A DNA stretch of 64,000 bases from contig NZ_JAFMPW010000008.1 of assembly GCF_026126425.1 (NCBI RefSeq), positions 62,001 through 126,000 of the forward strand, in the 5' to 3' direction. The notes under the pieces were generated by a model that was not told where the DNA came from, ran no database searches, and saw only the letters and a program-made list of their open reading frames with translations. How positions within the stretch are numbered: position 1 is the first letter of the stretch; each line of letters opens with the position of its first letter. Source of the DNA: Muriicola sp. Z0-33. Its GTDB lineage: Bacteria > Bacteroidota > Bacteroidia > Flavobacteriales > Flavobacteriaceae. The translations under genes and the position numbers were made by a program. This document shows, in pieces, positions 27,373-34,412 of the stretch.

Positions 27373-27389
27373 GCATTGTGAATATAATT

Positions 27390-27460
27390 ACAATTCATCC
27401 TGAATAATCTACAGTACGGTAGCAAACATTTTAAAATTTGATAACGATTTCTGAATTTTG
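27390..27460 (+). promoter_or_regulatory. LytTR-type operator and -7 element upstream of the third 2TM gene (site C)
   Basis: Half-sites ACAATTCAT (27390-27398) and ACAGTACGG (27411-27419) begin 21 bases apart and are followed by GAATTTTG (27453-27460). The 71-base layout is identical to sites A, B and D; the start codon is 46 bases further, so the leader is longer here. Confidence 0.7.
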
Positions 27461-27505
27461 AAGTAGAAGTTAAAACACTAAACATTTCAACATAAAACAA
27501 CCACC

Positions 27506-27811
27506 ATGCAAGATTTTAATAAAGAAAATAAGTACTTTAAAGCCAAAGAAAGGGTAGAGGAATTAAAGAAATTCTATGGAAATCTAACCTCCTATGTCAT
27601 CGTAATTTCTCTGCTTGCAGCATTAAACTACTGGACAAATAGCTGGAGGTATATGTGGTTTCTTTGGGCCGCATTTGGATGGGGTATAGGGCTATTGTTT
27701 CATGCCTTAAATACCTTTAACCTAAACCCGTTTTTTGGAAAGGACTGGGAGCGTAGGAAAATCAAAGAATTTATGGAGGATGATGATCAGGGGAAGACCC
27801 GTTGGGAGTAG
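27506..27811 (+). CDS. Small 2TM-domain membrane protein, third of five
   Basis: The 101-residue protein keeps the 2TM layout: KYFKAKERVEELKKFYGNLTSYVIVI, a W-R-Y-M-W loop that differs from the TTDFPW loop of the first two, and GWGIGLLFHALNTFNLNPFFGKDWERRKIKEFMEDD. This and the next gene form a second subtype with N-P-F-F-G-K. It is the last gene with its own operator; the next start is only 25 bases away. Confidence 0.88.
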   Translation: MQDFNKENKYFKAKERVEELKKFYGNLTSYVIVISLLAALNYWTNSWRYMWFLWAAFGWGIGLLFHALNTFNLNPFFGKDWERRKIKEFMEDDDQGKTRWE

Positions 27812-27836
27812 AAACAATAAGTTAATTTAAATAAGA

Positions 27837-28154
27837 ATGGAAAATTACGAACAGGAAAAATTTAATAGAGCCAAAAAGCGGGTAGGAGAGATGAAGGGGT
27901 TTTATATTCACCTTATGGTGTATATTTTGGTTAATTTGTTTATCCTGGTAAATATCTATCTGGCTACTTTAAAAGATGGTGAAAGTTTTTGGAAACTAGG
28001 GCACTTTTTTACTGCCATTTTTTGGGGGCTGGGTCTTCTTTTTCATGGAGCCCACGTGTTTAATCTTAATCCTTTCTTTGGAAAGAATTGGGAGGAAAAA
28101 CAAATCCAGAAGTATATAGATAAGGATAAGAAGGATGCAGAAAAGTACAGATAA
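27837..28154 (+). CDS. Small 2TM-domain membrane protein, fourth of five
   Basis: The 105-residue protein is a 2TM domain with KRVGEMKGFYIHLMVYILVN, a longer loop between the helices (ATLKDGESFWKLG) and GLLFHGAHVFNLNPFFGKNWEEKQIQKYIDKDKK. Its stop (TAA, 28152-28154) shares one base with the next start (ATG, 28154-28156), which implies translational coupling. No operator precedes it; it is read from the promoter at site C. Confidence 0.88.
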   Translation: MENYEQEKFNRAKKRVGEMKGFYIHLMVYILVNLFILVNIYLATLKDGESFWKLGHFFTAIFWGLGLLFHGAHVFNLNPFFGKNWEEKQIQKYIDKDKKDAEKYR

Positions 28155-28507
28155 TGGAACTTGATCAACAGTATTTACAGAAACTAGAACGGGCCAAGAA
28201 AAAGGTTAAAGAACTCAAAGATTTCTGGGGCCATGTGAAGGCGTATATCGTTATAAATTTAGGGATAATACTGGCCATCAAATGGATAATAAATGTCTAT
28301 AAAGACAATAATGAGGAAATTGCTACCGGTATTCTGGAATGGATGAATTATAACGCCCTGTTAACACCCGCTTTATGGGGCGTAGGACTACTAATACACG
28401 GAATAGTAGTGTACAGGTACAAATTTAACTTTCTGAAGAAATGGGAGGAAAGACAGATAAAAAAGATCATTGAAGAAGATAAAAATAATTCTGGAAAATA
28501 TAATTAA
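28154..28507 (+). CDS. 2TM-domain membrane protein, fifth and most diverged
   Basis: The 117-residue protein keeps the basic lead-in ERAKKKVKELKDFWGHVKAYIVIN, two hydrophobic helices, and the tail FLKKWEERQIKKIIEEDKNN, but it has a long loop (about 50-75) and has lost the N-P-x-x-G-K of its neighbours. It couples to the preceding gene by a 1-base TAATG overlap and to the response regulator by a 6-base gap. Confidence 0.85.
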   Translation: MELDQQYLQKLERAKKKVKELKDFWGHVKAYIVINLGIILAIKWIINVYKDNNEEIATGILEWMNYNALLTPALWGVGLLIHGIVVYRYKFNFLKKWEERQIKKIIEEDKNNSGKYN

Positions 28508-28513
28508 TACCGC

Positions 28514-29269
28514 ATGAAGGTACTTATAATTGAAGACGAAAAACCCGCTGCCAGGAGACTGGCGCGTTTACTTGGCGAATTGGGAGTAGTTGGCCCTATT
28601 ATGTTGCATTCGGTTGAAGAGTCTATAGCCTGGTTTCATGACAATGAACACCCGGATCTGATTTTCCTTGATATTCAGCTTTCCGATGGGCTATCATTCG
28701 AGATATTTGAAGAGGTGGAAGTCCATAGTGCAATTATATTTACTACTGCTTACGATGAATATGCTTTACAGGCATTTAAACTCAATAGTATAGATTACTT
28801 GCTCAAACCAATTGATGATGAAGAATTGGAGGCCGCATTTAAGCAGTACCAGAACTTAGCTACCAACGATAAAAAACTAACACTGGATTTTGATGATATT
28901 AAAAAATTATTGGTAAATCCTCTTGAAAGGGACTTTAAAAAAAGATTTACCGCTAAGGTAGGACAGCATATTAAGATCATTAATGCGGATGAAATAGAAT
29001 GTTTTTATAGTGAAAATAAAGGGACATATGCCGCTACAATTGATGGAAGGAATTACCTGCTTGATACTACTTTGGACAATTTGGAATCGGATTTGGAGCC
29101 CAAGGTCTTTTTTAGGGTAAGCAGAAAGCACTATGTTAATGTCAACCATATAAAAGACATCATATCCTATACCAATTCTCGTCTTAAAATTGTATTGAAC
29201 AGATTTAAGGAGCAAGAAGTAATTGTTAGCAGGGAACGGGTACGAGATTTTAAATTATGGCTAGAGTAA
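28514..29269 (+). CDS. LytTR-family response regulator of the 2TM locus
   Basis: The 251-residue protein has a receiver domain with E-D-E at 7-9, phospho-acceptor D53 in LIFLDIQLS, and the conserved K in YLLKPID, then a LytTR domain (about 145-251) with RFTAKVGQHIKIINADEIECFYSENKGTYAATIDGRNY and SRKHYVNVNHI. It is the natural partner of the LytS-2TM kinase at the other end of the locus. The four direct-repeat operators in the locus fit the DNA recognition of LytTR domains, so auto-regulation is the simplest model. It ends the operon; the next gene is convergent. Confidence 0.9.
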   Translation: MKVLIIEDEKPAARRLARLLGELGVVGPIMLHSVEESIAWFHDNEHPDLIFLDIQLSDGLSFEIFEEVEVHSAIIFTTAYDEYALQAFKLNSIDYLLKPIDDEELEAAFKQYQNLATNDKKLTLDFDDIKKLLVNPLERDFKKRFTAKVGQHIKIINADEIECFYSENKGTYAATIDGRNYLLDTTLDNLESDLEPKVFFRVSRKHYVNVNHIKDIISYTNSRLKIVLNRFKEQEVIVSRERVRDFKLWLE

Positions 29270-29330
29270 TACCGGCCTAAAATGAGCATAAACTATTACA
29301 GATTTCAATACCACTTGCCGGGGCCATTTT

Positions 29331-30524
29331 CTATTTCTTTTTATCGATTCTGTTATCGTCAAAAGAAGATGGGAGCAGCTGAGGGATCAATTTTATGAAT
29401 ATGGGTAGGAGTACTGCACCTCCGGGTAATATAAATATGGCCAGAGACGGAATACTTTTAAAAATATCAATTAATTGATGCTGCATTTTTTTCTTCTCAG
29501 CATCGCTCAGATCTTTTACTGTAGATTTAGAAATCAAAGCCATTAATTCCTTACTCTCCGATAACTCTTTTTGAAGACGTTTTCTATTTCGTAGAATAAG
29601 TTTTTTTACTGCCTGGGCCATATTGTCATAGAACTGCATGGCCATATTATTATTCTTCAAAAAAGGAACCTCGTCAACGTTTTTCTCAAAAAAGCTGATG
29701 ATTTCTGTGATAGACTTGTTTATCTGGTTTTCAGCTAAACCCATATCCGATCCAATACCCAGCAGGTATTCGGATTCTTGAAAAACTAACTTTTTATCTT
29801 CCCATAATGTAAGACATGCAACATCCAGGAAGAAGTGTTTTTCCCAGGGCGAAGTAAAATTGATCAACTGATTTCTGTAAGAGCCATCAAAATTTTGTTC
29901 TTCGAGTTCAATAAAGGTCAGGGAAGATTCGAACAACTGTACAAGCTTCTCATCATTTTTATTCTTTTCCTTAGAATGAAGTGCATGATAGGCAACATTT
30001 ATGGCAATATATTCCAGGTTTTGTGCATGCTGTTTGCTTTGGACCCCTTCTTCGAGAAATTTTTTAAAGGTAAGCACATCTACAAATAGTAATGAATTAG
30101 TGATTATACCGTTGAAAGTCTTACTGATAAGGTTGTCTTCCAGGTATACTCTTGATTCTATTAATTTTTCGAGCTTAGCAGAAGTTTTCTTACCCGTCAA
30201 TAATTTGTTCAGAAAAGAGATACTGCTTACACCTAATTGGGTATAGAAGTTGAAAACTGCTTCCAGAAAAGCTTCAAATTCAGAATCGGGATTAGAAAAG
30301 TTATGTACGTGATAAAGGCCGGTTAACAGATTTATCTTGGCTTTTTCATCTTCTGAGAGTGCCTGTACTACTGGGATATATTGTGGGGTATTAATATTGA
30401 TGCCATATACGAACCCCGTTCCTTTTAAATCGGTGTGCAATTGAGAAAAGTCTGTATACATTGGTATATTGTCTTTGACAATAGAACCAAATTTATCTAT
30501 CCAACCTGTTGCAGATGGGTTCAT
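29331..30524 (-). CDS. LETM1-like protein
   Basis: The 397-residue protein is mainly helical and soluble, with a single hydrophobic stretch at about 358-388 that reads IPSLAIFILPGGAVLLPIFIKL then IPQLLPSSF. That segment, preceded by the charged EKKKMQHQLIDIFKS, matches the signature of the eukaryotic mitochondrial LETM1 domain (LPxxxFxxxP...LLPxxxKLxPxxLPSTF). LETM1-like proteins occur in Bacteroidota with unknown function; in mitochondria LETM1 affects K+/H+ or Ca2+/H+ balance. No ribosome-binding or channel role can be shown here. It is a single gene facing the 2TM locus. Confidence 0.75.
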   Translation of the reverse strand: MNPSATGWIDKFGSIVKDNIPMYTDFSQLHTDLKGTGFVYGININTPQYIPVVQALSEDEKAKINLLTGLYHVHNFSNPDSEFEAFLEAVFNFYTQLGVSSISFLNKLLTGKKTSAKLEKLIESRVYLEDNLISKTFNGIITNSLLFVDVLTFKKFLEEGVQSKQHAQNLEYIAINVAYHALHSKEKNKNDEKLVQLFESSLTFIELEEQNFDGSYRNQLINFTSPWEKHFFLDVACLTLWEDKKLVFQESEYLLGIGSDMGLAENQINKSITEIISFFEKNVDEVPFLKNNNMAMQFYDNMAQAVKKLILRNRKRLQKELSESKELMALISKSTVKDLSDAEKKKMQHQLIDIFKSIPSLAIFILPGGAVLLPIFIKLIPQLLPSSFDDNRIDKKK

Positions 30525-30540
30525 GAGCAGACCAATTTAA

Positions 30541-31013
30541 AACCTCAAAAATAGCCTAAAATATAAGAACATGCTTATCGATACTCCATTTAGTATAACT
30601 ATGGCAAGCTAATATTACGACATATCAGTATTTAAATAATATTACCAAGCCCTAATATTTTCAATGCTTTCACAAGATTCACATAATCCAATACATTAAA
30701 ATGATGTGAAAGACATTAACGATAGACCTCAAAGAATTTAGATTCCTTGTTTATATCATAATAGCAATAAAACCTTATATAATTTTAAAGATAAAGTGAA
30801 CATTGCTTAGGATAATTGAAAGTGCTTTTACCTTCAGAATGAGGCCTTTATGAGACCTTATTTTATGAGATTATTAACTTTTTTGTAGGATTTTATGGAT
30901 GAAATGTGTAAATTTATCGTCCAAATGTTAAAAATGCACTTCTGAAACGCCCCAAGTGTTACAGAATTTATAGAAAAATAATCTTAACCAACTTTATTCA
31001 TATCCCTTGAGTT
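30541..31013. other. AT-rich intergenic region
   Basis: This 473-base stretch contains no ORF I can support. On the minus strand TATTTTTG (30546-30553), a perfect TAnnTTTG, lies 22 bases from the start of the LETM1-like gene and may be its -7 element, but there is no good -33 TTG. The rest is AT-rich with no clear repeat or hairpin. Confidence 0.5.
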
Positions 31014-31121
31014 ATGGAATACTTCTTATTTATTATCTGGATCTCAATAATGCTAATTCTGTTTTTTAAAATCTTCCTTGCACATCGTTCTTTGCACAAT
31101 TCAACTAAGAAAGATCAATAG
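31014..31121 (+). CDS. Small single-helix membrane protein of 35 residues
   Basis: ATG (31014) to TAG (31119-31121) encodes MEYFLFIIWISIMLILFF followed by a basic, polar tail KIFLAHRSLHNSTKKDQ. It is one strongly hydrophobic helix with a positive-inside tail, the usual shape of small bacterial membrane proteins. It lies alone in the 642-base gap between the LETM1-like gene and sodC, on the opposite strand to both. There is no clear promoter. It may be real or chance. Confidence 0.35.
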   Translation: MEYFLFIIWISIMLILFFKIFLAHRSLHNSTKKDQ

Positions 31122-31166
31122 GACAAGCCTGGCTTTATATCTTATTAGCAGTCTTAAAAATTTCTA

Positions 31167-31742
31167 TTATTGGATTATTCCGGTACAGCTTACCCTGGCG
31201 CCTGCAGCTCCACTGGGCTGAGAGGTGAAATCATCAACACCCTGATGCACAATAACAGCTTTACCTAAAATATTTTTGGTTTCATCATCACAACCTATAC
31301 ACCATTGGTCCGTTGCAAATTCAACTGTGGCATTGCCAGCGGCATCCGCAGTAAAATTACCAATATCACCACGGTGATAGCCTTCCTCAGCTTCCCATTT
31401 CCCATGAGGTTGAGCCGTTGGGTTCCAATGGCCACCGGTAGATTTACCATCGGCCGAAGAACAATCCGCTTTTTCGTGTATATGTATAGCATGTTCACCC
31501 TCAGATAATCCGGAGAGGGTTGCCATCATTTTTACACTCCCATCTTCTTCTGTAAACGTAACAACTCCCTCAACATTACTGTCACTTTTAGCTTCCATCT
31601 TAAATTGGATACTTTCTACAGTAATTTCCTCCATAACCTCTTCTGCCTCCTCCGACATCTCTTTGGTTTCTTTCTTAACTTCCTTGCAGTTATATCCACT
31701 TATTAACACAATTCCAAGGACTATTAATTTTAAAGTTTTCAT
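31167..31742 (-). CDS. sodC: Cu/Zn superoxide dismutase, lipoprotein-like
   Basis: The 191-residue protein has a signal ending ISGYNC (Cys19; the residue before Cys is Asn, an imperfect lipobox) and an acidic linker. The SodC core is complete: Cu ligands H87, H89, H105 and H166; Zn ligands H105, H113, H123 and D126; disulfide pair C94-C186. It removes superoxide outside the cytoplasm. Odd: an extra C148-x-x-C151 pair (WCIGC) in the loop before the last metal histidine. It stands as a single gene. Confidence 0.92.
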   Translation of the reverse strand: MKTLKLIVLGIVLISGYNCKEVKKETKEMSEEAEEVMEEITVESIQFKMEAKSDSNVEGVVTFTEEDGSVKMMATLSGLSEGEHAIHIHEKADCSSADGKSTGGHWNPTAQPHGKWEAEEGYHRGDIGNFTADAAGNATVEFATDQWCIGCDDETKNILGKAVIVHQGVDDFTSQPSGAAGARVSCTGIIQ

Positions 31743-31803
31743 TTGTGTAAATTTAAATTCGGACGGGAAGTTACATAATATTCAAGGGCGAATCAATCTT
31801 AAT

Positions 31804-32286
31804 TTAAAATGATTTTAGCAGATCAGGGTTCTTGCGGATACCCCTTTTTAGATTTTCACAAATACGTAAAGACTTATCAATTCTAGTCTGTGAATTCTTA
31901 TAACCTAATACCATATAGATGATACCCCGTTTCTTACCATCGGTGAAAGATTCAAAGATCTGTGCCGCTTCATGATCACTCATGAGTACCGCCGCCAGCT
32001 CTTCTGGCATTTCAACGCCGTATTTAGAGGTGTCCTTAAAAAATTGCAGTTCAAAATAGTCATTTGGGTATACTCCCAGGGCTTTCTGAAGTTTTTTACC
32101 GAAAATCATTAAATACTGTCCATTTCGCTTTTGTATGGCGCCGTGAAAAGCAACGGTTTTGTCTTCAAATGTGGCTTTTACCTCTACGCGTTTGTGCCCT
32201 GCTTCTAAAAAAGCCTCTGCTATATGATCAGGAATTATTAAGACATGGGGCCCTGATAATGATATTTCAAAAGGGTTACTCTCCAT
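31804..32286 (-). CDS. YdeI/DUF1905-type protein
   Basis: The 160-residue protein combines a DUF1905-like N-terminal beta domain (HVLIIPDHIAEAFLEAGHKRVEVKATFED...FHGAIQKRNGQYLMIFGKKLQKALG) with the C-terminal helical part of the YdeI/OmpD-associated family (AAQIFESFTDGKKRGIIYMVLGYKNSQTRIDKSLRICENLKRG). Family members are said to be involved in resistance to cationic peptides in enterobacteria, but the mechanism is unknown. A second YdeI-type gene lies at 46482-47054. Confidence 0.8.
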   Translation of the reverse strand: MESNPFEISLSGPHVLIIPDHIAEAFLEAGHKRVEVKATFEDKTVAFHGAIQKRNGQYLMIFGKKLQKALGVYPNDYFELQFFKDTSKYGVEMPEELAAVLMSDHEAAQIFESFTDGKKRGIIYMVLGYKNSQTRIDKSLRICENLKRGIRKNPDLLKSF

Positions 32287-32332
32287 ATATTTTTAAACCT
32301 TAATTCATTAATGATTCAGAATTACTGGTAAA

Positions 32333-33583
32333 TTAAGCACTACTTTCCAGGAGCTTAGTAATTACCTGGGTTTCATTATGTAATGTCCTATGAACCGGAC
32401 ATTTATCGGCAATCTGTAGAATCCTGTCCTTTTGTTTCTGGTCTAAATCCCCTATTAGTTTTATTTCCCGGTCAAAGGTATCAATCTTTGAGGAGGGAGA
32501 TTCGCAATCTTCACAATCCTGAGCATGTGTTTTACTATAAGAGGTATGTACTTCTACATTTTGTACATCCCATTGCTTTCTTTTTGCATACATCTGAATA
32601 GTCATTGCGGTACAAGCAGAAAGACCAGCTGAAACAAGTTCATAGGGCGATGGTCCAAAGTCGTTACCACCAAAAGATTCAGGTTCATCAGCCAGCATAT
32701 AATGGTTGCCCACTTTCATTTGTGTGGTAAAACCATCTTCCATATCCAGACTGGCAGCCACCTGATGTTGGGTCTTTAATGGGGCTGATTTCGGAATTTC
32801 GAGATATCGCTCAGCCCAACCAGCGATCACCATTCCAGCATAAACCGAATCTTTTTTATCTGATAGTAAATGATCTGCATCATCCAGGGATACAAAACTT
32901 TTTGGATGGTGGGCGGCAATATAAATTTCTTCAGCATTTTTAATTCCAACAGTCAGGTCCAGGGGAGAATGCATTATCAGCAAGGGTTTCCGTAACCGTT
33001 TGGCGGTCTCTGGCAGTGATTTAGATTCCAGGTCGTCCAAAAATTGTTTCTTGATGGTGAAGTCCCTGCCACTTAGGTTTACTGTAGCTAGTCCTTCAGA
33101 CTTGATCTCTTCAATACTACTTTTAAGCAAATGCTGCACATGTACAGGGTTGGAAGGAGCCCCAATGGTTGCTATTGCTCTTACCGATGGAATCTTGTCT
33201 GCGGCAAATATAACGGCCGCCCCTCCAAGAGAGTGTCCTATCAGAAGACTCGGGGCTTTATATTGATCTTTGAGGAATTCTGCAGCGGCCACCAGATCTT
33301 CCACATTGCCAGAAAAGTTGGTGTCTTCAAAATCTCCTTCACTTTCTCCAAGACCGGTGAAGTCGAACCGCAATACAGCGAAACCTTTGGAGCTAAGTGA
33401 TTTACCGATATTTTTAACCGCAAGCAAATTCTTGTTACACGTAAAGCAATGGGCAAAAATTACGTAATTATGGGGATGACCATCAACCGGTAGCTCTAAT
33501 CGGCCAACAAGCTCCTGGCCTTCCTTATTTTTGAAAGTTACTTTTTTCAGATGCATAGGTGAAGTTATTTTTTGATATTTCAT
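32333..33583 (-). CDS. Fusion of an alpha/beta hydrolase and an OsmC-like peroxide-type domain
   Basis: The 416-residue protein has an N-terminal alpha/beta hydrolase (about 20-260) with nucleophile Ser118 in GHSLGG, the oxyanion region FAHCFTCNK and a probable catalytic Asp/His in SPLDLTVG and DDADHLL. The C-terminal part (about 280-410) is OsmC-like, with LSACTAMTIQMYAKRKQWDV and DKCPVHRTLHN providing the two Cys of thiol-peroxidase type proteins. Such fusions are known in Bacteroidota and proteobacteria, annotated as bifunctional alpha/beta hydrolase/OsmC. A link to lipid hydroperoxide repair is possible but unproven. Confidence 0.9.
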   Translation of the reverse strand: MKYQKITSPMHLKKVTFKNKEGQELVGRLELPVDGHPHNYVIFAHCFTCNKNLLAVKNIGKSLSSKGFAVLRFDFTGLGESEGDFEDTNFSGNVEDLVAAAEFLKDQYKAPSLLIGHSLGGAAVIFAADKIPSVRAIATIGAPSNPVHVQHLLKSSIEEIKSEGLATVNLSGRDFTIKKQFLDDLESKSLPETAKRLRKPLLIMHSPLDLTVGIKNAEEIYIAAHHPKSFVSLDDADHLLSDKKDSVYAGMVIAGWAERYLEIPKSAPLKTQHQVAASLDMEDGFTTQMKVGNHYMLADEPESFGGNDFGPSPYELVSAGLSACTAMTIQMYAKRKQWDVQNVEVHTSYSKTHAQDCEDCESPSSKIDTFDREIKLIGDLDQKQKDRILQIADKCPVHRTLHNETQVITKLLESSA

Positions 33584-33642
33584 TTACATTTTTGCAATAT
33601 TCAATACCCATCAACATAAACTTATGCCTATGTCTGTAATCC

Positions 33643-34341
33643 CTAATTCTGAGTATTGTTGTTTTTTGCAAACACCTTCCTTAAGTCGGGATTAAAAAAT
33701 ATTCCTAACTGAAGTCTGTCAAAATTGATACCGCTGAAATGATTTTTCAAATATCCTAATTGCACACTGCTATTGTGCGAAATATGGGCCCCTATTGCTG
33801 CGTACAGCCGATTTTGGCCAAATACGGAGTCCTGTAAATTCAGGAAAACTTCATCGTAAAAATTCAGAAAGAAAGTAGATGAAATAGGAAGGGTCAACTG
33901 CAACCTGTACCGTGCTCTATGCTGGGTATCTGTATCATCACCAAAATCTATAAAACGTTGTTCTAAACGGTAGCGGTGTTCAAAAAGAAATTTACCAACT
34001 TTGTTCTTTAAGATGAACTGCTGAAATATCCTGTGCTCCTTTAAATCAGTTTCATTTGGAAATTCCAGGAAGGTGACATCGGTACCTATATACCCATATC
34101 CAAAAGTTGCGATTGCGTTGGGCTTAAAATGATAGTTTAAACCTGTTCGTAGAAGTAGTTGGTTAAAATTACCTGTGGTTTCGTAAAATCGAAATTGCGC
34201 TTCTGTATGAATACTTAGCTTTTCGGACACCTTATTTGTGCCAAAATACATATACCATGCTCCCCACTTATCTTCTCCGGTTTCCTGAGCATTAATTATA
34301 GAACCGACGGTTAAAAAAATTACTACGTACAATTTCTTCAT
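33643..34341 (-). CDS. DUF2490 outer-membrane beta-barrel-like protein
   Basis: I start at MKKLYVVIFLTVGSIINAQE (34341), which gives a signal peptide; an upstream Met adds MVDTF only. The 232-residue product is rich in alternating beta strands with aromatic ends (WYMYFGTNKVSEKLSIHTEAQ, LLLRTGLNYHFKP, HRYRLEQRF) and ends in PDLRKVFAKNNNTQN. This is the DUF2490 family of predicted outer-membrane beta-barrels. Function unknown. A perfect-looking hairpin lies just upstream (34363-34390). Confidence 0.82.
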   Translation of the reverse strand: MKKLYVVIFLTVGSIINAQETGEDKWGAWYMYFGTNKVSEKLSIHTEAQFRFYETTGNFNQLLLRTGLNYHFKPNAIATFGYGYIGTDVTFLEFPNETDLKEHRIFQQFILKNKVGKFLFEHRYRLEQRFIDFGDDTDTQHRARYRLQLTLPISSTFFLNFYDEVFLNLQDSVFGQNRLYAAIGAHISHNSSVQLGYLKNHFSGINFDRLQLGIFFNPDLRKVFAKNNNTQN

Positions 34342-34362
34342 AAAAGTATCTACCAATTTTAA

Positions 34363-34390
34363 GCTGCACTCCTAAGTTTAGGAATGCAGC
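34363..34390. other. Strong hairpin between the S9 peptidase and DUF2490 genes
   Basis: GCTGCACTCCTAA (34363-34375) pairs with TTAGGAATGCAGC (34378-34390), 12 of 13 base pairs, around a two-base GT loop. On the minus strand the T-rich run (TATTTTTTTTAAATA) comes before the hairpin, not after, and the tract after it is AGCTTAAAATTGG. So it does not fit a standard terminator of the S9 gene in the minus direction. It may end transcripts by pausing or act as an RNA-processing hairpin in the leader of the DUF2490 gene. Confidence 0.5.
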
Positions 34391-34412
34391 GTATTTAAAA
34401 AAAATATTTTGA

